NCBI RefSeq assembly: GCF_012349115.1
Contig: NZ_PQIG01000089.1
Coordinates: 186,001-250,000 of the forward strand
Length of the DNA: 64,000 nt
Direction: 5' to 3'
Source of the DNA: Rhizobium ruizarguesonis
GTDB taxonomy: Bacteria; Pseudomonadota; Alphaproteobacteria; Rhizobiales; Rhizobiaceae
Positions 24,364 through 30,928 of this stretch are shown here, in pieces. The translations under genes were made by a program, and so were the position numbers. A model generated the notes under the pieces. The model worked only from the letters and a program-made list of their open reading frames with translations. It made no database searches and had not been told where the DNA came from. Within the stretch, counting starts at the first letter, position 1. Each line of letters starts with the position of its first letter.

Positions 24364-24924
24364 TCAATATGTCTTGTAGCCGTTCAAGCTTTGCAGCAGG
24401 GAGCGATAGGCCCAGGTGCCTTCGCCGCCGCGATCACGGATTTCGACAAGCTGGACGCGGGCGCCCTGGATGTCTCCCTGTTCCACCAGCGCCATGCCCA
24501 TATAGGAGCGGGCGAGGATATAATTCTCATCCGCCTGCAGCGCCTTGCGGTAGTAGGACATGCCGAGCTCCATGCGGCCTGCCTTGCGGTTGGCGTAGCC
24601 GAGATAGTTCAGGACGCGCGGGTCGTTCTGGTTGCGAGCGAGATTGAGCACCGTGATGGCGTTGTCATACTGCCCGGCATAGGCAAACTCGCGGGCGAAC
24701 TGATAGAGATCGTCGTCGTTGAAGCTGCTCTTCTTCGGGTTGACACATTCCTTCTTGGCTTTGTCCCAGACCTTGCCGCCGGTGCAGGTCTTGGTCGTCT
24801 GGGTCTTCGGCGGCGGATTGGTGTCATCGTTGCTGTCGCCGGCCGCGAAAGCGGTCGTGGCGATGCCGAAGGCAAAGCCGGCGGCGAGCGAAAGTCTGGA
24901 CAGGTAACGGAAAGAAGAAGTCAT
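24364..24924 (-). CDS. Secreted TPR-repeat protein
   Basis: The 186-residue protein has a signal peptide (cleavage near AFAAGDS, residue 28), a low-complexity Asp/Thr/Pro linker with two Cys (TCTGGKVWDKAKKECVNP), and then tetratricopeptide repeats from about residue 72 (YQFAREFAYAGQYDNAITVL, LNYLGYANRKAGRMELG, SYMGMALVEQGD). It is probably periplasmic and scaffolds a protein complex. It lies 187 bases upstream of the sigma/anti-sigma pair on the same strand and may belong to the same regulon. The family is common in rhizobia, but no function is known to me. Confidence 0.8.
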   Translation of the reverse strand: MTSSFRYLSRLSLAAGFAFGIATTAFAAGDSNDDTNPPPKTQTTKTCTGGKVWDKAKKECVNPKKSSFNDDDLYQFAREFAYAGQYDNAITVLNLARNQNDPRVLNYLGYANRKAGRMELGMSYYRKALQADENYILARSYMGMALVEQGDIQGARVQLVEIRDRGGEGTWAYRSLLQSLNGYKTY

Positions 24925-25084
24925 CGGCGCGCTCCGTTCTCAGGCAATGCAGTTGCTCGGATTGTACGCTTACCACTAAAAATACCAAAGAGGGTAAGCA
25001 ACCTCCATGGCAAATGTTGCGACGGTGGCCCGATGTCCTCGCAGATCGATTCAAGTGCTGCATAAAAAGCGTTCAGAGGTGACG

Positions 25085-26005
25085 CTAAGGCGCGAAAATA
25101 TCCGCGCTTTCCGGCATCACCGCGTCGCCGGCCCTGTTGAGGCTGAAGCGTTCGCCACTGAGCTCCCAGGCGCCGGGAGAGCCGTCGATGGAGAAGAGGT
25201 TGTAGGCGGCGGGCGGCTTGACGCTGCCCGGTCCCTGCGAGGCTGAGGCGATGCCGACGACCGGCACCGGCTGCACCTGGCCGCGCAGCCAATGCAGCGT
25301 GTTCAGGTGCGTATGGCCGTGCAGCACGAGTTCGGCGCCGCCCGTCGAAATCACAGCGGCGAAACGGCGGATGCCGATCATCCGTTTGTAGAAGGCCGTG
25401 GCGCCGCGGATCGGCGGATGATGGATCATGACAACGCGGAAGAGCCCGGCTTCCCCAGCCGCGCGCAACATGTTGACAGTATCGCGGGCCTGTCGCGCGC
25501 CGAAAAAGCCGGAGGCGGCGAAGGGAGGAGTGGCGACCGCCGTCGAACAACCGACAATCGCGACTTTGCCGCGAACACGCAGATAGGGGAAGATATGGCG
25601 GTCGTCCTGCCATTGCGGCGGGGCGAGATCGCCGCGGACATAATCGTACCACGCGCGCATCGACTTCTCATAGGCGCCTGGTACATAGGCGTCATGATTG
25701 CCGGGAACGACTGACGTGTTCGCGGGGTCGCCGAACGCGCGCAGCCATGCAGCGGCGGCGCGAATCTCAATGCCGCTCGCCAGATTAACGAGGTCGCCGG
25801 TGACGGCCAGGTGATCGGCCTGGTGGGCGCGGATGTCGTCGAGCAGCAGATCCAACGTGCTGCCGAAAAGGTGCTTGCGTCGATTTCGATGCCAGTTCAC
25901 AAAGCCTGTTATGCGTTTTGAAAACAGCTCTTGAATGGAAAGACTGGGCAGCGGCCCGAGGTGGACGTCGGAGATATGCGCGAGCTTGAACATGTTACGA
26001 GACAT
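25085..26005 (-). CDS. Calcineurin-like metallophosphoesterase
   Basis: The 306-residue cytosolic protein carries all the metal-binding motifs of the family: DVHLG near the N-terminus, GDLVN, GNHD, IHHPP and GHTH. These ligate two metal ions for phosphodiester or phosphomonoester hydrolysis. The substrate cannot be inferred. The start is taken at the ATG at 26005 (MSRNMFKLAHISDVH); the upstream ATG at 26032 is possible, and an internal ATG starts at MFKLAH. It is divergent from the Nudix gene, with about 60 bases between. Confidence 0.9.
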   Translation of the reverse strand: MSRNMFKLAHISDVHLGPLPSLSIQELFSKRITGFVNWHRNRRKHLFGSTLDLLLDDIRAHQADHLAVTGDLVNLASGIEIRAAAAWLRAFGDPANTSVVPGNHDAYVPGAYEKSMRAWYDYVRGDLAPPQWQDDRHIFPYLRVRGKVAIVGCSTAVATPPFAASGFFGARQARDTVNMLRAAGEAGLFRVVMIHHPPIRGATAFYKRMIGIRRFAAVISTGGAELVLHGHTHLNTLHWLRGQVQPVPVVGIASASQGPGSVKPPAAYNLFSIDGSPGAWELSGERFSLNRAGDAVMPESADIFAP

Positions 26006-26066
26006 AGACCAGCTTATTGACAAATCAAACACATCGGGCGCGATGAAGAGCTGAAACGGAGTGATA

Positions 26067-26543
26067 GTGGATAAAGAGAACCGGCCCCTTCACATGAGGC
26101 TGGCATTGCGCCTGCTGCATGTCTATTTCAGTTTCGCCCGCAGCATGACCGTGGGCGTGCGGGCTGCCTGTTTCGATGCAGACGGACGCATCTTTCTCGT
26201 GCGCCACAGCTATATCGGCGGCTGGCACATGCCGGGCGGCGGGCTGGAGCGCAACGAGACGGTCGAGGAAGCGCTTGCCAAGGAATTGCGCGAGGAGGGC
26301 AACCTCAGGATCATCGGCAAGCCGCAGCTGATCCAGGTCTATTTCAATACCACCACCACAAGGCGCGACCATGTCGTCTTCTACCGGGCAATCGTCGAGC
26401 AGACGGCGCCGCGGCCGCCGGACTGGGAGATATCCGACAGCGGCTTCTTTTCCCTCGACAGCCTGCCCGAGGGCACGACCAAGGCGACGCATCGCCGTCT
26501 CGCCGAGCTTCGCGGCGAGCAGGAGCCCGCCCACCGCTGGTAA
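26067..26543 (+). CDS. Nudix hydrolase
   Basis: The 158-residue protein has the Nudix box as GGLERNETVEEALAKELREEG (seen in two parts: GGLERNE, then KELREEGNL). The catalytic Glu residues are kept, but the usual Arg is Lys and the last Gly is Asn. It would cleave a nucleoside diphosphate linked to some other group. A basic N-terminal segment (HMRLALRLLHVYFSFARSMT) precedes the fold. The GTG at 26067 is preferred because GGAG lies five bases upstream; a GTG at 26061 is also in frame. The substrate is unknown. Confidence 0.88.
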   Translation: MDKENRPLHMRLALRLLHVYFSFARSMTVGVRAACFDADGRIFLVRHSYIGGWHMPGGGLERNETVEEALAKELREEGNLRIIGKPQLIQVYFNTTTTRRDHVVFYRAIVEQTAPRPPDWEISDSGFFSLDSLPEGTTKATHRRLAELRGEQEPAHRW

Positions 26544-26564
26544 TTCTCAGGCGGCGGCAAGCGA

Positions 26565-26668
26565 CTGCATAATTTCTTAAATCGGAATCGATTTAGGGAT
26601 AAAATTATGCAGCAATTCAAAGTGCTACAGCGTCCCTTGCGCGTCTAAAAGGACGCGCGGCGCTGTAG
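26565..26668 (+). repeat. Full copy of the double-hairpin repeat
   Basis: Nearly identical to 21215-21317: CTGCATAAT...ATTATGCAG palindrome with inner TCTTAAATCG/CGATTTAGGG arms, CAATTCAAAGTG spacer, and a second hairpin ending in GGCGCTGTAG. The second hairpin encodes the C-terminal tail and stop of the glutathionyl-hydroquinone reductase gene, in the same frame as in the HxlR-type gene. Confidence 0.9.
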
Positions 26669-27635
26669 CACGACCGTGCGGACGGTCGAGATCGAGCGCC
26701 GGGCCGACGGGAACGATGCCGGTCGGATTGATCGTCTTGTGGCTGCGGTAATAGTGTTCCTTGATGTGCTTCAGGTTCACCGTCTCCGAAACGCCCGCCG
26801 TCTGGTAGAGATCGCGGAGATAGTCGGGCAGGTTGGGGTAGTCGGCGATGCGGCGGATGTTGCACTTGAAATGGCCGACATAGACGGCGTCGAAGCGCAC
26901 CAACGTGGTGAACAGGCGCCAGTCGGCCTCGGTCTGCCTGCTACCGAAGAGGTAGCGGCCCTTGCCGAGGTGTTCATTGAGCATGTCGAGCGTTTCGAAC
27001 AGCCTGCCGACGTTTTCTTCATAGGCTTGCTGGGTGGTGGCAAAGCCGGCCTTGTAGACGCCGTTGTTGACGGTGTCGTAGACGGTGGCGTTCAGCGCAT
27101 CGATGTCGGAGCGAAGGTCCTCGGGATAGTAATCGGCCTTCGAGCCGGTCAGCCCGTCGAAGGCACTGTTAAACATGCGGATGATCTCGGCGGATTCGTT
27201 GCTGACGATCGTGCCGGTCTTCTTGTCCCAGAGCACGGGAACGGTGACGCGGCCGGAATAGTGCGGATCGGCCTTGACGTAGATCTGCCAAAGCGCGGAC
27301 GCGCCGAAGAGGTGATCGCCGGTGGCACCGTCGCCGACCTTGAACTCCCAGCCGTTCTCGAGCATCAGCGGATCGACGACCGAAACCGAGATCAGCTCTT
27401 CGAGCTTCTTCAGCTTGCGGAAGATCAGCGTGCGATGCGCCCAGGGGCAGGCGAGCGAGACATAAAGATGGTAACGCCCGGCTTCGGCCTTAAAGCCGCC
27501 GCTGCCGGAAGGACCGGCCTCACCCTCTAATGTCACCCAGTTGCGGAACTGCGAGGGCTGCCGCTTGAAATGACCCTTGCTCTCCTTCGTGTCGTACCAG
27601 ACGTCGTGCCAGACGCCATCCACCAGCATTCCCAT
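26625..27635 (-). CDS. Glutathionyl-hydroquinone reductase (GST family, YqjG/ECM4 type)
   Basis: The 336-residue cytosolic enzyme carries YVSLACPWAHRT with catalytic Cys63 in a thioredoxin-like N-terminal half, then an all-helical GST C-terminal half (YLFGSRQTEADWRLF, HFKCNIRRIADYPNL). Family members remove glutathione from glutathionyl-hydroquinones. The ATG at 27635 has AAGGGA at good spacing; the ATG three codons earlier abuts the ribosome site. The final fourteen residues (RATAPRVLLDAQGTL) come from the repeat and resemble the tail of the unrelated HxlR-type protein. They are not expected to be part of the enzyme fold. Confidence 0.92.
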   Translation of the reverse strand: MGMLVDGVWHDVWYDTKESKGHFKRQPSQFRNWVTLEGEAGPSGSGGFKAEAGRYHLYVSLACPWAHRTLIFRKLKKLEELISVSVVDPLMLENGWEFKVGDGATGDHLFGASALWQIYVKADPHYSGRVTVPVLWDKKTGTIVSNESAEIIRMFNSAFDGLTGSKADYYPEDLRSDIDALNATVYDTVNNGVYKAGFATTQQAYEENVGRLFETLDMLNEHLGKGRYLFGSRQTEADWRLFTTLVRFDAVYVGHFKCNIRRIADYPNLPDYLRDLYQTAGVSETVNLKHIKEHYYRSHKTINPTGIVPVGPALDLDRPHGRATAPRVLLDAQGTL

Positions 27636-27892
27636 GGTCTTCATTCCCTTGATTGCGTGTTGGAACGGAAGATATCGCAGATGGCAGGGCTTTGCAGGCG
27701 GTAAAGATTGAACAGTGCGTCACGTCGTGCATTTTGCGTTGGACGGCGGAAATTTTTCCTGCTATCGGCCTTTTCACGATTTTCGGACCCCTGCCTGATG
27801 TTCATTTCCAGAAACCCGCGACGACGCTGATGCTCCCGAACGCCCAAGGCGTGTTCGAGACCCATCAATCTGTCCATCCGGTTTCTGTCATC

Positions 27893-28393
27893 ATGTACAA
27901 GCACGATCTCGTCTACCTCACTGAAGACGCGTCTCATGACGCCGCCATCGAACACATCAACGAAGAAGCCTTCGGTCCGGGCCGCTTCACGCGCGCTGCC
28001 GCGCGCATCCGTGAGCAGGGACCCCATGACCTGTCGCTCTCCTTCATCTGCACCGATAACGGTGAGACGATCGCCTCCGTGCGCATGACGCCGGTACTGG
28101 CCGGTACAGTGAAGGGCCATCTGCTCGGCCCGCTCGCCGTCCGCCCCTCCCACAAGAACAAGGGCATTGGCCGGGAACTGGTGCGGATCGCGGTGGAGGC
28201 AGCAAGACGCAAGGGCTCGGAAGCCGTCATCCTCGTCGGCGACCCGCCCTATTACGGCCCGCTCGGCTTCGAGAAGGTCGCCTACAACGCGCTGTCTTTT
28301 CCAGGCCCGGTCGATCCCGGCCGTGTACTCGTCGTTCCGATCGCCGAGGGCGTGCACGCGCTGCTGAAGGGTACGATCGCCTGGCGCGAATGA
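27893..28393 (+). CDS. GNAT N-acetyltransferase (YhbS-like)
   Basis: The 166-residue protein has the acetyl-CoA binding segment LAVRPSHKNKGIGRELVRIA (R-x-x-G-x-G/A variant) and later VGDPPYYGPLGFEKV, as in the COG3153/YhbS group. The substrate is unknown. The ATG at 27893 was chosen because the domain begins a few residues later. An upstream in-frame ATG at 27830 would add 21 residues, and neither has a strong ribosome site. Its stop lies two bases before a partial repeat. It is divergent from the hydroquinone reductase gene. Confidence 0.85.
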   Translation: MYKHDLVYLTEDASHDAAIEHINEEAFGPGRFTRAAARIREQGPHDLSLSFICTDNGETIASVRMTPVLAGTVKGHLLGPLAVRPSHKNKGIGRELVRIAVEAARRKGSEAVILVGDPPYYGPLGFEKVAYNALSFPGPVDPGRVLVVPIAEGVHALLKGTIAWRE

Positions 28394-28394
28394 T

Positions 28395-28439
28395 TTAGAG
28401 CGCCGTGCGTCCTTTCGGACGCACAAAGGAGATGCGCTA
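28395..28439 (-). repeat. Partial copy of the double-hairpin repeat (second hairpin only)
   Basis: On the minus strand it reads TAGCGCATCTCCTTTGTGCG and continues to GGCGCTCTAA, matching the 4498-4550 copy with arms GTGCGTCC/GGACGCAC. It fills the gap between two convergent GNAT genes, and its edge supplies the TAG stop of the right-hand one. Confidence 0.75.
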
Positions 28440-28853
28440 GAGATTTTTCCGGAGGAAGCTGCGCGTGCGGCCTTCCGGGAAATCCTTAAGCTCTCCGAAA
28501 ACCTCATAACCCTGACGCAGATAGGCGCGCAGAGCCTGCGGGTTGAAGGTGTCGATCCAAGCGCCGCGGCACCCCCGGGCTTTCGCCTCTTCTTCCGCCT
28601 TTGCGAGGATATTGCCTGATATACCGGTGCCGCGCAGTGTATCGGGAATATAGAGCATCTGGGTGAAGAGCCAGCCCCAGGCGGTAAAGCCGGAAAGACC
28701 GCCGGTCACCTTGCCGTCGGTATCGCGGATGAGGACTGCAAGCGGCTGGCGATCCGAAGGGCCGACATCGCTGTTGTTGAAGGCCGAGAGCGCATCGGTG
28801 ATCACTGCCAGTTCCTCTAGCGAGGGCGAAGCGGTGAGCTCGAATTCCGGCAT
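28437..28853 (-). CDS. GNAT N-acetyltransferase, last gene of the MoxR/DUF58 operon
   Basis: The 138-residue protein has the acetyl-CoA loop DTLRGTGISGNILAKAEEEA and a closing FNPQALRAYLRQGYEVFGEL, typical of the small GNAT group. The start at 28853 has AAGGGCGG upstream and lies four bases after the stop of the large membrane protein gene, so it is translated from the same mRNA. Its stop codon TAG is formed at the edge of a repeat. What it acetylates is unknown; being in the operon does not prove a shared role. Confidence 0.85.
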   Translation of the reverse strand: MPEFELTASPSLEELAVITDALSAFNNSDVGPSDRQPLAVLIRDTDGKVTGGLSGFTAWGWLFTQMLYIPDTLRGTGISGNILAKAEEEAKARGCRGAWIDTFNPQALRAYLRQGYEVFGELKDFPEGRTRSFLRKNL

Positions 28854-28857
28854 GAGA

Positions 28858-30927
28858 TTACCGCCCTTCGCGCCACCACATGGCGCCGAAGGCGAGCAGC
28901 AGGATGCCGACGCCGGCGAACCCGGCAAAGAGCGGCAGCGTGTTGATGCCCTTCAAGACCGTCTCGCTGGTCATGCGGATCATCATGCGATCGTTGTCGG
29001 AGACGCGCACCTGGCCGCGCACCGGCAGGATCGGCGGGACCGAGATCGCGCCATTTGCATTGGAGACGCGGGCGACGAGACCCTTGCTTCTGTCGGCGAC
29101 CGGCTGCAGCACATTGGTCGTCGAGATCATTGCCTTGAATTCCGGCGCGTCAACGGCGCCGATATGAACAAGCGTCGACAGCTTGCCGTTGCGGACTTCG
29201 AAGAGACCGATTTCGTTCATCCTCTTCTCGGCCTTGTAGAGCCCCGGTTCGGACTGGGTGAGCGGCAGGGTTTCGGTCTTGCCGGAGGGATAACGCACGG
29301 TGGCGTTGCCGGGATTGTCGCCGATCGTCTGGCGCGTGACCTCAAGGGTCCGGCCGGAGGCGCGCGCCGTCAGCGCTTCTTCCTCGAGCGCCGGCTCCTT
29401 CATCAGCCAATGGGCGATACGGCGATAGAGCGAAACGTTCGGACCGCCGCCTTCGAAGCCGCGCGCCCAGAGCCAGCCCTGATCGGAAAGCAGCATGGCG
29501 ACGCGGCCCTGGCCGGCGCGGTTCAGCACCAACAGCGGGTGGTTGTCGGCGCCGAGCATGATCGTCTCGCCCTGCGGCCGCTCGACATCGACGCTGCGGA
29601 ACCAGCGTCCCCAATGCGGCGGGTCCTCGCCCGAGCCATCCAGGCCGCGCGTGACGGGATGTTTGCGGCCTTCCTCGGAGAGGCGGGGATAGAAGGCCTT
29701 TTCGATCATCTCTCCGGTGGGCGTTGCCGGCAGGACCGTGGAAAGCGGCGTCAGCGCAATGGAATCGGGGCCGGCATGCTCGGGACCGGCGGCGATCAGC
29801 AGCGCGCCGCCGTTGTCGACATATTGCGCGATGTAATCGTAATAGAGCAACGGCAGCACGCCGCGGTGCTGGTAGCGATCGAAGATGATCAGGTCGAAAT
29901 CCTTGATCTTGTCGACGAAGAGCTCACGCGTCGGAAAGGCGATCAGCGACAGCTCGTTGATCGGCGTGCCGTCCTGTTTTTCCGGCGGACGCAAGATGGT
30001 GAAGTGGACGAGATCGACCGAGGCATCGGATTTCAGCAGGTTGCGCCAGGCGCGCTCGCCGGCATGCGGCTCGCCGGAGACAAGCAGGACGCGGAGATTC
30101 TGGCGGATGCCGTCGATGACGTGGACGGCGCGGTTGTTGGCGGTGGTGACTTCGCCGGGAAGTGCCGCGACCGAGAATTCGAGCACATTGCTGCCGCCAC
30201 CCGGCACCTTGAAGGAGAAGGGCGTATCCTGCCCGGGTGTCGCCTGCAGGGTGGCGATCTCGTCGCCATTCAGCTTCACCGTGACATCGGCCGTGCCGCC
30301 CGGGCTAGGGCCGTCGTCGAAGACGCGCAGGATCACCTGCTGCTCTTCGTTGACGATGCCGAAGCGCGGCCCCTTGATGACTTCGATGCGGCGATCGAAT
30401 TCGTTGGCTTTGCCGGTGATGAGGCCATGGATCGGCGCGTCGAAACCAAGCGCCTGATTGGCGGCCGGAGCATCATGGACTTCACCGTCGGTCAGCATGA
30501 TGGCGCCGCCGATACGGGCGGGCGGGACATCGGCAATGTTGGCCGACAGCGCGTCGAACAAACGCGTGGACGGCACGTCGGAATTGACGTCGCCTTCGAC
30601 ATCGACGAAACGGGGCTCTATCTGGGGGAAGCGGGCGAGCTGTCCCTTCAGGGCCGCAAGCGCATCGTCGGTCATCTTGACGCGATCGGGCGTCTGCTGG
30701 CTCTGGCTTCGATCGACAAGAACCGGGACGATCGTCGACAACTGATCCCGATCCTCCTGCAGCAGGACAGGATTGGCAAGGGCGGTCAGCATGGCGAGTG
30801 CTGCCAGCGTTCTGATCCAGGCGCCGCGAATGCCGCGCCAGATCGCGAAAGCGGCGATAACAGCGCTGACGACCGCGAGTGCAGCCAGAACCGACCAGGG
30901 CAGGAAGGGCGAAAAGTCGAGGTTCAT
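28858..30927 (-). CDS. Large membrane protein with glutamine-amidotransferase-like domain (COG5426-type)
   Basis: The 689-residue protein has two N-terminal membrane spans (about residues 10-30 and 38-56), a von Willebrand-like region starting VPVLVDRSQSQQTPDR and containing IMLTDGEVHDAP, then a class I glutamine-amidotransferase-like region with LRVLLVSGEPHAGE and GGALLIAAGPEHAG, and a C-terminal span near 665-682. No catalytic Cys is evident in that region, so it may only bind. The start lies two bases from the stop of the DUF4159 gene. Such proteins accompany MoxR, DUF58 and BatA in many alphaproteobacteria; the joint role is not established. Confidence 0.85.
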   Translation of the reverse strand: MNLDFSPFLPWSVLAALAVVSAVIAAFAIWRGIRGAWIRTLAALAMLTALANPVLLQEDRDQLSTIVPVLVDRSQSQQTPDRVKMTDDALAALKGQLARFPQIEPRFVDVEGDVNSDVPSTRLFDALSANIADVPPARIGGAIMLTDGEVHDAPAANQALGFDAPIHGLITGKANEFDRRIEVIKGPRFGIVNEEQQVILRVFDDGPSPGGTADVTVKLNGDEIATLQATPGQDTPFSFKVPGGGSNVLEFSVAALPGEVTTANNRAVHVIDGIRQNLRVLLVSGEPHAGERAWRNLLKSDASVDLVHFTILRPPEKQDGTPINELSLIAFPTRELFVDKIKDFDLIIFDRYQHRGVLPLLYYDYIAQYVDNGGALLIAAGPEHAGPDSIALTPLSTVLPATPTGEMIEKAFYPRLSEEGRKHPVTRGLDGSGEDPPHWGRWFRSVDVERPQGETIMLGADNHPLLVLNRAGQGRVAMLLSDQGWLWARGFEGGGPNVSLYRRIAHWLMKEPALEEEALTARASGRTLEVTRQTIGDNPGNATVRYPSGKTETLPLTQSEPGLYKAEKRMNEIGLFEVRNGKLSTLVHIGAVDAPEFKAMISTTNVLQPVADRSKGLVARVSNANGAISVPPILPVRGQVRVSDNDRMMIRMTSETVLKGINTLPLFAGFAGVGILLLAFGAMWWREGR

Positions 30928-30928
30928 C

